NCBI GenBank assembly: GCA_963843755.1
Contig: CAWJLS010000007.1
Location: 647,303 to 711,302 of the forward strand
Origin: CAWJLS01 sp963843755
Lineage (GTDB): Bacteria > Acidobacteriota > Thermoanaerobaculia > Multivoradales > DATKCC01
DNA: 64,000 nucleotides
Direction of reading: 5' to 3'
Shown here: in pieces, positions 39,690-49,009 of the stretch
Layout of the letters: each line of letters starts with the position of its first letter
Position numbering within the stretch: the first letter of the stretch is position 1
Notes under the pieces: generated by a model
Seen by the model: the letters and a program-made list of their open reading frames with translations, nothing else
The model's database searches: none
What the model was told of the DNA's origin: nothing
Program-made: the position numbers and the translations under genes

Positions 39690-42600
39690 GCGCCAGGTCC
39701 TGCTCACCCCCGCCTCCGGGCTCCAGAGTGACCGCGAGTACCAGCTCACCGTCCAGAACGTCCAGGACAACAGTGGCAACGTCATGAGCGCGCCGGTGAC
39801 CACGACCTTCTGGACGGTCGACACGATCCCGCCCCAGATCGTCTCCGTCGACTTCCCGGCGGGCACCAGCTTCGTCTCGGGCGACGACGTGCCGGTGGTG
39901 GTGACGGCGACCGACGAGTGGGGGGTGGCGTCGACGAGCCTGGCGATTCTCGACTGGTCCTGGAGCGATCAGGAAGAGCCGTGGGAGCTGACCGGCGTGG
40001 CACCGGCCGTTTCGGCGGCAGGCGACGTCACGGCTTCGATCGACATGACAGACGTTCACGGCAACGTGACGACGGTCGATCGACTGATCACCATCACTCC
40101 GAACCCGAACGCCTTGGCTCCCTCGTTCGCGTCGACGTGCGGTCGGGACGGGGATGTCGTCGTCCCAGGCATCGATGCGGAATTCGCTTTCACGGTCACG
40201 GACGACGAAGCCGTCGAGAACCTGCGGTTCTTCGTCGACGGCGAGCTGCTCGACGAAGTACCCCATCTCAACGCGGAGTCGACTGTCGGAGACTTCCTCT
40301 GGAAGCCGCCGGCGGACGCAGTGGCCGGAACGTCCTACCTCGTCCGGTTCGAGGCACGGGATTTCGCCGGCAACGTCGGGTCGAAGGAGCTGACGGTGTC
40401 GGTTCCCACCGGCGAGATCCGCGTCGGCGGCGGCAGCCTCTTCAACGACTACGCGGGGCAAGAGCTGACGCTGGCCGGAGGAGACTTCATCCTCAGAGAG
40501 CCACTCGATGTTGCGGCTCTCCACGTCGTGCGAGGTACGTCGCTCGATCTGCTGGATGGCTTGACCGAGATGGACCTCGATGTCGACGGCCTCGTGACGG
40601 TCCAGTGTGGGGCGGCAATCGACGCCTCGGCGCACGGCTATCCCGGCGGCACGCTGGACGACAAGGTCGGCGGCGCGCCGGCAGGGTTGACCGGTTCGTC
40701 GGTCGATGCCGGTGGCAGCCACGGTGGAGTCGGGGTGACCTGGAACAACCCGGGTCCTGCAGGTGAGGTCTTCGGCAGCGTCTATCAACCCACCGAGCTC
40801 GGCGGCGGAGGTTCGTTCTCCGGGACCAACCCGGCGGGCGTCGGCGCCGCGGGTGGCGGCGTGCTGGTTCTCGATGCCGGGACGGTGCGCGTGGACGGTG
40901 AGATCCGAGCACGCGGCGAGAAGGCGGCGAGCTGCGATCCGAACTCAGGCTCTGGTGCGGGAGGCTCGCTCGTCGTCCGGGCCGGATCACTCGAAGGCAG
41001 TGGTCTCCTCGATGCCTCGGGAGGGACTTCCTACCGCTCGGGTAGCAACTGCTGGAACGGCAGCGGCGGCGGTGGCCGTGTCGCACTCGAGGTGACGACC
41101 TTCAACGGCTTCGATCCGGCGATGCAAGCACGCGCGTGGGGTGGGTCGCACGGCGACCCGAGCGGACAGGTGTTCGGCTATGCGGCCCCCGGGACGGTCT
41201 TCTATCGGGACAACGGCTCCACATACGGCACCTTGGTCATCGGCGTCGGAACCGATGATCAAGGGGTTCCTCGCACCGGACCCCCGACCGAGCTGCCGCA
41301 TCTCGGCACCGGCCCTGTCGTGACATTCGAAGCTGTCGGGTCCGATGCGTGGATCGAGACGACCGATCCGTTCCGGCCACGGTGGTTGGGGGCCTGGGTC
41401 GCTCTACTGGATGGAGCGGGACGACGGCTCGGCACCTTTGCCGTGGCGCAGATCGATGGGTCCGGCCGCGCCTTGCTCTCAGGTGCTGCGGCCTTCGGGG
41501 GCGCGCAGAGCCTTGCCGGCGAGTACAGGTTCGATGGGGTCGAGACGGCCGACGGCTCGAGCCTGGACGCGACCGACCCGATCCAGGTGACGGACTGGAC
41601 GTTCGCGGGCGAGGTCTTGGTTCCGCCTGTTCTGACGACGACCAACCTCTTGGTCGAGAGCGGTGCCACGGTCCACCCTGTTTCGGGGTCGACCTTGTCG
41701 ATGACCGTGACGGGGACCATGACGGTGGAGTCGGGCGCGGTGATCGACCTGACGGGGCTCGGCTACGGGTTGCAGGGAGCGCCGGCGGGGATCGTGGGAG
41801 CGACTTCCCATGTCGGAGGCAGCCACGGTGGAGCCGGGGCGTTGGGAGAGGGAGACGCACTGACTCCCGGCGAGGTGTACGACAGCGTCTACGCACCGAC
41901 GGAAGCGGGTGGCGGCGCGGGGAACTCGCCCGGCCATCCAGGCGGCGGTGCTGTCTCGATCGACGCGGGCTATCTGGTTCTGGACGGCGCGATCGTGGTG
42001 CGCGGCGAAGGCGGGACCGGAAACTGGGATGCCGCCGGTGCGGGTGGCTCGGTGCTGATTCGAGCCGACGTGATGAGTGGCTCCGGATCGATCGATGCCT
42101 CGGGTGGCGACGCCGCGGTAGGGAACCGGTATCCGGCACCGGGCGGTGGTGGCGGCGGGCGGGTAGCGATCGAGGCCGGCGACCTGAGTGGGTTCGACGT
42201 CGCGAGCCAGGTGCGGGCCTGGGGCGGCAGCCTGGTCGACGGTGGTGTGTCAAGCTACGCGACGCCGGGAACGGTTCTGTCTCGAGACTCGAGCGGGACG
42301 TACGGCACGCTGTTCATCGACGCTGGCCAGGAGACGGACGGGACCGATCGCAAGGGGGGCGTCACGGAGCTGCCGGCCCTGGGCTCGGGCGGCGTGGCGG
42401 GCTTCGAGGTGAGCGGGGCGGATGCCTGGGTGACATCGACTCTCGGTGCCCTCTTCCCACGGTGGACGGGTGCCTGGATGGAGTTGTCGGATGGCTCCGG
42501 GGGCGCGTTGGGGACGTTCCGCGTGTCTGCGCTCGACGCGTCGGGCCGTGCGTTGCTCGAGGGGGCGGGTGCCCTGACCGGAGTGGTCAGCTATCGGGGC

Positions 42601-45600
42601 GAGTACCGGTTCGACGCCTTCGAGCTTCGGCACGGAGCGGGGATGAAGGCGGCTGAGGCCGTTCAGAGCGGAGACCTCGTGCTGTGGGACGACACCGAGG
42701 TTTCGGGCGAGATCTCGGCAACCGAGGTGACCGTCAAGACCGGAGCCGTGGTCCGACCCGAATCGGGAAGCCGCTTGAGCTTCCAGGTTCTTGGGACGAT
42801 GACCGTGGAGCCCGGCGCCTTGATCGATGTGCGCGGCCTGGGCTATAGCGGAGGGATCGGATCGCATGTCGACGGATATGCGCCGACGGGCGTTTCCGAT
42901 TCGCCGCCTGACGCGGGTGGGAGCCACGGCGGTGTCGGTGGCAAGGGGCAGTATGACCCCGACTACGGCGGAGAGGTCTACGACAGCGTCTACCGTCCGT
43001 CGATGGCGGGCGGCGGTGGCTCGCTGGCCTCGACCAGTAATAACCGTGGCGGCGGTGGCGGAGGTGTCGTCGAAATCACTGCGAGCGACCTGACTCTCGA
43101 CGGAACGATCGACGCGAGGGGTGAGCAGCCTGACCAGGGCTGGGAGGCCGGCGGTGCCGGCGGAACGGTCTTCATCCATGTGGATTCTCTGAGCGGATCA
43201 GGTGCGATCGACGCGTCGGGTGGGGACGCGCAGCCCGGCGCGCGGAGCGCCGCTCCGGGCGGCGGCGGCGGTGGTCGAATCGCACTCGAGGTCGGTCAGT
43301 CGCTCGACTTCGATCCGGTGACGCAACTCGTGTCGCGCGGCGGCTTGCTGGTGAACTCCGGGGCCAATATCGGCTACGGCGCACCGGGGACGATCTTCAC
43401 GAGCCTCCCGTCGTCCACCTACGGTGACTTGCGCATCGACCAGGGAGGGAGCGGCGGCCTCACGATGCCGGCGACCGTCCTGCCGGCGGTCGGTCACGGC
43501 TCCGTCGGCACGACGACCCCGGGGACCGAGGATCCGACCGACCTCTGGATCGAACCCCAGGACCCGACCGAACTGTTCAGCGTCGGAGTCGTCGGGATGT
43601 GGGTCCGGATCGGCGGAGTCGACTATCCGGTGATCGATCAGAGCGTGGATCGGCGGCAGCTCTTGCTCGAGGGTGCGGCCGGGTCGGTCGCTACCGGGGA
43701 CGCCTACCTCGGAATCTACAAGTTCGATTCGGTGACCGTGACCGGCGACGCCAACCTGTCGCTCTTCGACGGAGACGAGGTCGGGACCTGGACCGTCGAC
43801 CCCGGATCCACTGTGACCCCGGTCGATCTCGATCCACCGACGGTCACAGTGACCTCACCGGCGGCGGGGACGGAGTTCGTGGCGGGCGATCAGGTGGCGA
43901 TCTCGGCGGATGTCACGGACCCCAGCGGAGTGGAGTACGTAACCTTCAGCCTGGGGGACCAGACGTTCACGACCTCGACGCCGCCGTACCAGTGGACCGC
44001 GCCTGCGCCGATCGTGGAGGTCGAGCAGGATGTTCCGATCGTCATCGAGACGACGGACGGCAACGACAATCCGCTGACCCTCCAGCACCTGATCCACGTC
44101 CAACCGGTCGCACCGGGTGATCCCCCGGTCGTCTCTATCGCCTGCCCGAGCCCGGGGGCCCGCCTGGCTCCGGGCACGGGTCTCGACTTCTCCGTCTCAG
44201 CGACCCACGACGATGGCGTGGAGCGGATCGAGGTACTGATCGACGACGACCCGACGGTCGTGCAGACGGCCTTCGCCAGCACGCTGAGCTTCCACTGGGA
44301 CGCTCCGCTGGACGGGGTGGACGGCGAGGTCCACACACTCCACTTCCGCGCCCGGAGCCTGGGGGGTGTCTACGGTGAGGTGGTCTATCCGGTCGAAGTG
44401 ATCGCCGCCAATGTGATCACCGCGAACACCACGATCGCCGACGGGGACACCAGCCTCGACGGGAGCAGCGTGGTGGTCGAGGCGGGGACCCTGACAGTCG
44501 AAGGGTCCCACACGTTCAGGGATCTGGTGGTCTTGAACGGCGCGGACGTCACCCATCCGGCCGCCGCCGTGGGCGAGGATCAGGGCGTTCTGCTGACCCT
44601 GAACCGCGACCTGTTCGTCGCCTGCGGCGCAGCGATCGACGTCAGCGAGCGGGGTTACCCGGGCTCCGTCAGCTACCGGGAGGGTGCGGAACCGTCGTTC
44701 TACGTCGCGGACGACTTCGACGATGGCAACCTGAACGGCTGGCAGATCGTCGACGAGGGTGACATCGACGGGCCGTCGATCTGGACCGTCACCTCCGGGG
44801 CGGCGCGCCAGCGGTCGAACATCCATTCGGACGCCAACCCGGGCAAGGGGACCTACGCCCTGTGGCCCGGACCAATCCCGTCGGGCGACTATCGCTTCAG
44901 TCTCTTCATGCTCGCCTCGGACGACGACGGAGTCGGCGTGATGTTCCGCTATGTCGACGCGGACAACTACTACCGATTGGTCTGGGATCGGGAGGCCTCC
45001 TCTCGGAGGTTGGAGCGGGTCGAATACGGTGTGGTGACCGTCTTGGCAGAGGATTTCGAGCCGTACGACATCTGGTACTGGTACCTGGTCGAGATCGTCG
45101 CCGACGGGCCTCGGCTCTCGGTCTCGATCGACGGGACGGAGATCTTCTCGGTCGTCGATTCAACCCACTCGACCGGAACGATCGCCCTCTACGCGTTCGC
45201 CAACACCGACGCCCGGTTCGAGGACATCCAGGTGACCCCGCTGACGGCTCCCTCCGTCTTCAGCGGAGCCAGCCATGGAGGCCGCGGCGGCGAGGCGGAT
45301 GGCACCCACTTCGTGTACGACAGCGTCTTCGATCCGCATGACGCTGGGTCCGGCGGCGGCAGCCTGTCGGCCGCCGCGGGCGGTGGGGTGGTTCGGATCA
45401 CTGCGGCCGGCAATGCGGTGATCGACGGTGACATCCGGGCGACCGGAGGGCGGTCGGCGAGCCGGCGCTCTTCGAGCGCAGGCGGCTCGATCCGGCTCGA
45501 CGCCGTGTCGATTGTCGGACTCGGCTCGATCGACGCATCCGGCGGCGATGGCCTCTCCCGGCCGGCCTCCGGTGGTGGCGGCCGCATCGCGCTCTACGGC

Positions 45601-48600
45601 GCGACGATCTCGGATGCCCTGGTGGGCCGATCTCTGGCGGCCGGCGGGCAAGGAGACGACTCCGGGGAGTCCGGTGCGGCTGGAACGATCTTCGTCAAGC
45701 GGGACGCACAGCCGTTCGGTGACCTGATCATCGACAACGGCGGCCTCGTTTCCGACCAGACGACGGAGCTCCTGGCGGCCGGCCCCGGTACGGTCGATGG
45801 GGTCGGTCCTTCCAGTATCACCGACGATCAGGCGGAGTTCATCCACGATCTGACGGGGCTCGAAATCTTTTTCGACGGCGATCGCTCGGCGCTCTGGCCG
45901 ATCACGGGTCATGCCCATCGGGGCCGGACGCTGAACCTGGACACCTCCGGCCAGGCGCTGTCGGCGTCGGTCGGCGACTCGTACGAGGGTCTCTATCGCT
46001 TCGATCGAGTGATCGTTCGAGGTCAGGCCAAGGTGGTCACGGAGAGTGCCGTCGAGTCACCGACTCCCGAAGTCGAGAGTGGGGCGTCATGGACACCGGA
46101 GCACCGACCCGGCATCACGATCACCAACCCGCTCGACGGACAGCATTTCGTTGCGGGCACCACGATGACCATCTCGGCGGACGTAGACGATCTCTTCGGG
46201 ATCGACAGCGTCGAGCTGACGTTCGATGGTCGCCGCTTTGACGACAGCTCTGCGCCGTACGAGTGGACCTTCGTCGCTCCGGCGGTGGCGGTCTCGACGA
46301 GTGAAGAGGTCCTCGTCCAAACGGTGGACAGGTCGGGGCGGAGCCTGCAAGCCACCGTGACCCTCACCATCGATCCCAGCACGGATGCGACGGCGCCTGA
46401 CCTCAGCAGGGACCGCTGCCCCCGATCAGGCGATCTGGTCTTGCCGGGAGAGTACGTCTCCGTCGGTGCCTCTCTGACCGACGAGACCCTCCTGTACCGG
46501 GCGGCACTTCTCGTCGACGGTTCCGCTGTCGAGGAAGTGCTGCGAATCGACCAACCGGCAGCGGTTGCCGCTCTCGGGTTCACCGTGCCGGACAGCGCCC
46601 CGCCGGGGACGCAGATCGCGGTCCAGATCGAGGTGCTCGACTACGGTCTGAACGTCACGACGGAAGCCTTCGTTCTGGAGGTCGCCCCGGCGACGACTCT
46701 CGTCGGCGACCAGAGCCTGACCGCCAGCCTGGACGGGACCGACGTCGTGCTCGGCCCCGGAACGTTCACGGTGGACGAGCCGCTGAGCCCGGCGTCCTTG
46801 AGCCTGCTGGACGGCGCCAAGCTGGTGCCTGCCGTGGGCAGCTCCCTCGAGATCGAGGTCACCGCGGGAACGCACATCCAGTGTGGCGGCGCGGTGGACG
46901 CGACGGGGTTCGGATACGAAGGCGGCACCAGCCAGCACGAGTCGGGTCTGGCGCCGTCGTGGGTGAGCGCGTCGGGGCGGAGCGAGGGCGGCAGCCACGG
47001 TGGCCTGGGGACCGGTGGGGAGTATCAGGGCACCTACGACCCCGGCGAGGTCTACGACAGCGTGTACAGCCCATCTCTCGGAGGAGGCGGTGGCGGCCGT
47101 TACACCAGCAGCTATCGCGGTGGCTCCGGCGGCGGCGTCGTCGAGATCACGGCGAACGACGTCGTGGTCGATGGTGAAATCAAGGCGCGGGGAGAAGATC
47201 CGAAATACTACGCGGGGGCTGGCGCGGGGGGCAGCGTGGTGATCGATGCGGCGACCCTGACCGGCTCGGGCGCGATCGATGCTTCAGGAGGGGATTACTA
47301 CAAGGCCGCGTTGGGCGGATGGGGGCCGCCTGGCGGAGGCGGCAGGGTGGCGCTGTACGTCGACGACCTGGCCGCCTTCGATGCGGCGACCCAGGTCTCG
47401 GTCCAGGGGGGCAGCCGCTACTCGAGCACGGGTAGCATCGAGAAGACGGCGGGACCAGGCACGGTCTACCTGTTCGATGCGGGCTCGACGTACGGGCGGT
47501 TGGTCGTCGACGGCGGACAGACCGAGCTCCTTGAGACGACCGCGTTGCCGGCTCTCGGCGCCGGTTCGGTCGTTTCGATGGAGGTCGCCGGCACCGATGC
47601 GTGGCTGACTGGAGACTCGCTCTTCCGACCACGCCATCTGGGCTCCTGGATTGTGCTGACAGACACCGATGGGGCAGAGGTCGGCGCTTACCGCGTCGTG
47701 GACGTGGACGGGGCAGGTCGTGCCTTGCTCTCCGGGGCCAGCACGGCGAGCGGCGCGGCCGAGTATCGGGGCGAGTACCGGTTCGACCGCATCGAGGCCC
47801 GTGGCGGCGCTGTCCTGAGCGCGACCGATCGCCTGTGGAGCGCGGAAGCTGTGTACGCGGAGGTCGTTCGGGTGCCGGCGACCCTGGAGGCCGACACGGT
47901 CACGATCGCGAGCGGTGCGCAGGTCGAGCCAGCCGCCGGTAGCTCGCTCCACCTGGACGTTTCGGGGACGCTGACCGTCCAGGCCGGCGCGGTCCTCGAC
48001 GTGACCGGCTACGGCTACGAGGGCGGCAACGACGTGCACGAGTCGGGGCTGGCTCCGCCTGCGGTCGGCGCCTCCGGCCGGAGCGAAGGCGGCAGCCACG
48101 GCGGCCTGGGCAAAGAAGGCCAATACGAGTCGAGCTACGAACCCGGTGAGGTCTTCGACAGCGTTTACTCTCCGGCCCTACCGGGTGGTGGCGGGGGTCG
48201 GTACAACACCAGCCACCAGGGTGGCTCAGGTGGCGGTGTCATCGACATCGAAGCCAGCAGTGTCGTGGTCGACGGTGAGATTCGGGCGCGCGGCGGTGAT
48301 CCGACGTACTACGCCGGTGCTGGCGCAGGCGGAACGATCGTCATCGATGCCCAGAGCCTCAGCGGCACCGGCTCGATCGACGCGTCGGGTGGTGACTATT
48401 TCAAGGCGACCCTGGGCGGCTGGGGCCCGCCCGGCGGCGGTGGCCGAGTGGCCTTGTACGTCAACGATCTGAGCCAGTTCGACGAGGCTTCGCAGGTCTG
48501 GGTGGCCGGTGGACACCGCTACGGTAGCGGCGGGGCCGTCGAGACGACAGGCTCCTCGGGAACCCTGTTCGTTCTTCGGCCGACCTCGACGTTCGGCGAC

Positions 48601-49002
48601 CTGTTCGTCCACCTTTCCCTGCCGCTGGGCAACAACGTGCCCAATACCACGCTCCCCACCATAGGCACCGGCACGGTCGGTGTGATCGAGGTCGACACCA
48701 CCGACCCGAGCGATCTGTGGATCGAGCCCCAGGACCAGGCGACGCTGTTCAGCCTGGGGACGGGGGGGATGTCGGTGCGGATCGGTGGCAGCGACTACGT
48801 GGTGATCGATCAGACGGCCGATCGCCGGCGGCTGCTCCTCGACGGCGCGGCCGGGCTGGTCTCGGTCGGCGACGCCTACCAGGGTGTCTACAAGTTCGAC
48901 ACCGTCACGGTCCGTGGCGGTGCGGTTCTCGAGTTCCTCGATACGGCGGACGTGACCACCTTCGACGTGGACGCGGACTCCCAGGTCATCACTCCTCAGT
49001 AG
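39184..49002 (+). CDS. Giant secreted protein A, C-terminal part (Ig-like and glycine-rich modules)
   Basis: This continues protein A after a frame break: if base A39183 is skipped, the sequence reads LVLD-VEEPAVVSIEPASGS without interruption, so the two parts are one protein of about 5,360 residues. It begins with SbsA/Big_5-type Ig-like domains (VVDLVPRDGQNQIPVDASI, VTFSEQV) and glucodextranase-B-like Ig segments. Six glycine-rich modules with GGSHGGxG, YDSVYxPxxxGGG and GxIDASGGD motifs follow, between about 40430 and 48990. A LamG/concanavalin-like domain (YRFSLFMLASDDDGVGVMFR, then WYLVEIV) sits at about 44700-45240 between modules 3 and 4. No C-terminal sorting signal is seen. The stop lies 7 nt before the next giant gene, so the two are co-transcribed. 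Confidence 0.85.
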   Translation, partial: VEEPAVVSIEPASGSADLPLSSVVTVRFSEPADPSRWSGSWITFRKLSSSSVSYTRSWSEGDTVLTLTPNAPLASFSGYEVIVQDVIDLAGKHLADRVRTTFNTVDVVPPTVVDLVPRDGQNQIPVDASILVTFSEQVAFESLSGSAFQLTDLSTGSGVTTTFQHLIGERQVLLTPASGLQSDREYQLTVQNVQDNSGNVMSAPVTTTFWTVDTIPPQIVSVDFPAGTSFVSGDDVPVVVTATDEWGVASTSLAILDWSWSDQEEPWELTGVAPAVSAAGDVTASIDMTDVHGNVTTVDRLITITPNPNALAPSFASTCGRDGDVVVPGIDAEFAFTVTDDEAVENLRFFVDGELLDEVPHLNAESTVGDFLWKPPADAVAGTSYLVRFEARDFAGNVGSKELTVSVPTGEIRVGGGSLFNDYAGQELTLAGGDFILREPLDVAALHVVRGTSLDLLDGLTEMDLDVDGLVTVQCGAAIDASAHGYPGGTLDDKVGGAPAGLTGSSVDAGGSHGGVGVTWNNPGPAGEVFGSVYQPTELGGGGSFSGTNPAGVGAAGGGVLVLDAGTVRVDGEIRARGEKAASCDPNSGSGAGGSLVVRAGSLEGSGLLDASGGTSYRSGSNCWNGSGGGGRVALEVTTFNGFDPAMQARAWGGSHGDPSGQVFGYAAPGTVFYRDNGSTYGTLVIGVGTDDQGVPRTGPPTELPHLGTGPVVTFEAVGSDAWIETTDPFRPRWLGAWVALLDGAGRRLGTFAVAQIDGSGRALLSGAAAFGGAQSLAGEYRFDGVETADGSSLDATDPIQVTDWTFAGEVLVPPVLTTTNLLVESGATVHPVSGSTLSMTVTGTMTVESGAVIDLTGLGYGLQGAPAGIVGATSHVGGSHGGAGALGEGDALTPGEVYDSVYAPTEAGGGAGNSPGHPGGGAVSIDAGYLVLDGAIVVRGEGGTGNWDAAGAGGSVLIRADVMSGSGSIDASGGDAAVGNRYPAPGGGGGGRVAIEAGDLSGFDVASQVRAWGGSLVDGGVSSYATPGTVLSRDSSGTYGTLFIDAGQETDGTDRKGGVTELPALGSGGVAGFEVSGADAWVTSTLGALFPRWTGAWMELSDGSGGALGTFRVSALDASGRALLEGAGALTGVVSYRGEYRFDAFELRHGAGMKAAEAVQSGDLVLWDDTEVSGEISATEVTVKTGAVVRPESGSRLSFQVLGTMTVEPGALIDVRGLGYSGGIGSHVDGYAPTGVSDSPPDAGGSHGGVGGKGQYDPDYGGEVYDSVYRPSMAGGGGSLASTSNNRGGGGGGVVEITASDLTLDGTIDARGEQPDQGWEAGGAGGTVFIHVDSLSGSGAIDASGGDAQPGARSAAPGGGGGGRIALEVGQSLDFDPVTQLVSRGGLLVNSGANIGYGAPGTIFTSLPSSTYGDLRIDQGGSGGLTMPATVLPAVGHGSVGTTTPGTEDPTDLWIEPQDPTELFSVGVVGMWVRIGGVDYPVIDQSVDRRQLLLEGAAGSVATGDAYLGIYKFDSVTVTGDANLSLFDGDEVGTWTVDPGSTVTPVDLDPPTVTVTSPAAGTEFVAGDQVAISADVTDPSGVEYVTFSLGDQTFTTSTPPYQWTAPAPIVEVEQDVPIVIETTDGNDNPLTLQHLIHVQPVAPGDPPVVSIACPSPGARLAPGTGLDFSVSATHDDGVERIEVLIDDDPTVVQTAFASTLSFHWDAPLDGVDGEVHTLHFRARSLGGVYGEVVYPVEVIAANVITANTTIADGDTSLDGSSVVVEAGTLTVEGSHTFRDLVVLNGADVTHPAAAVGEDQGVLLTLNRDLFVACGAAIDVSERGYPGSVSYREGAEPSFYVADDFDDGNLNGWQIVDEGDIDGPSIWTVTSGAARQRSNIHSDANPGKGTYALWPGPIPSGDYRFSLFMLASDDDGVGVMFRYVDADNYYRLVWDREASSRRLERVEYGVVTVLAEDFEPYDIWYWYLVEIVADGPRLSVSIDGTEIFSVVDSTHSTGTIALYAFANTDARFEDIQVTPLTAPSVFSGASHGGRGGEADGTHFVYDSVFDPHDAGSGGGSLSAAAGGGVVRITAAGNAVIDGDIRATGGRSASRRSSSAGGSIRLDAVSIVGLGSIDASGGDGLSRPASGGGGRIALYGATISDALVGRSLAAGGQGDDSGESGAAGTIFVKRDAQPFGDLIIDNGGLVSDQTTELLAAGPGTVDGVGPSSITDDQAEFIHDLTGLEIFFDGDRSALWPITGHAHRGRTLNLDTSGQALSASVGDSYEGLYRFDRVIVRGQAKVVTESAVESPTPEVESGASWTPEHRPGITITNPLDGQHFVAGTTMTISADVDDLFGIDSVELTFDGRRFDDSSAPYEWTFVAPAVAVSTSEEVLVQTVDRSGRSLQATVTLTIDPSTDATAPDLSRDRCPRSGDLVLPGEYVSVGASLTDETLLYRAALLVDGSAVEEVLRIDQPAAVAALGFTVPDSAPPGTQIAVQIEVLDYGLNVTTEAFVLEVAPATTLVGDQSLTASLDGTDVVLGPGTFTVDEPLSPASLSLLDGAKLVPAVGSSLEIEVTAGTHIQCGGAVDATGFGYEGGTSQHESGLAPSWVSASGRSEGGSHGGLGTGGEYQGTYDPGEVYDSVYSPSLGGGGGGRYTSSYRGGSGGGVVEITANDVVVDGEIKARGEDPKYYAGAGAGGSVVIDAATLTGSGAIDASGGDYYKAALGGWGPPGGGGRVALYVDDLAAFDAATQVSVQGGSRYSSTGSIEKTAGPGTVYLFDAGSTYGRLVVDGGQTELLETTALPALGAGSVVSMEVAGTDAWLTGDSLFRPRHLGSWIVLTDTDGAEVGAYRVVDVDGAGRALLSGASTASGAAEYRGEYRFDRIEARGGAVLSATDRLWSAEAVYAEVVRVPATLEADTVTIASGAQVEPAAGSSLHLDVSGTLTVQAGAVLDVTGYGYEGGNDVHESGLAPPAVGASGRSEGGSHGGLGKEGQYESSYEPGEVFDSVYSPALPGGGGGRYNTSHQGGSGGGVIDIEASSVVVDGEIRARGGDPTYYAGAGAGGTIVIDAQSLSGTGSIDASGGDYFKATLGGWGPPGGGGRVALYVNDLSQFDEASQVWVAGGHRYGSGGAVETTGSSGTLFVLRPTSTFGDLFVHLSLPLGNNVPNTTLPTIGTGTVGVIEVDTTDPSDLWIEPQDQATLFSLGTGGMSVRIGGSDYVVIDQTADRRRLLLDGAAGLVSVGDAYQGVYKFDTVTVRGGAVLEFLDTADVTTFDVDADSQVITPQ
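40430..48990 (+). repeat. Six glycine-rich surface modules
   Basis: The Ser codon of the SHGG signature falls at 40717, 41821, 42922, 45271, 46993 and 48094. Spacing is 1104 and 1101 nt for modules 1-3 and 1101 nt for modules 5-6; module 4 is set apart by the Ig and LamG-like insertions. Modules 5 and 6 share most residues, for example YYAGAGAGG and LGGWGPPGGGGRVALYV, which points to recent duplication. Confidence 0.8.
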
Positions 49003-49009
49003 GAATCCC

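Noticed and set aside
40430..48990. CRISPR or satellite-type DNA array
   Set aside because: The 1.1-kb periodicity is protein-coding, with codon-level divergence and conserved residues; there are no short direct repeats with unique spacers.
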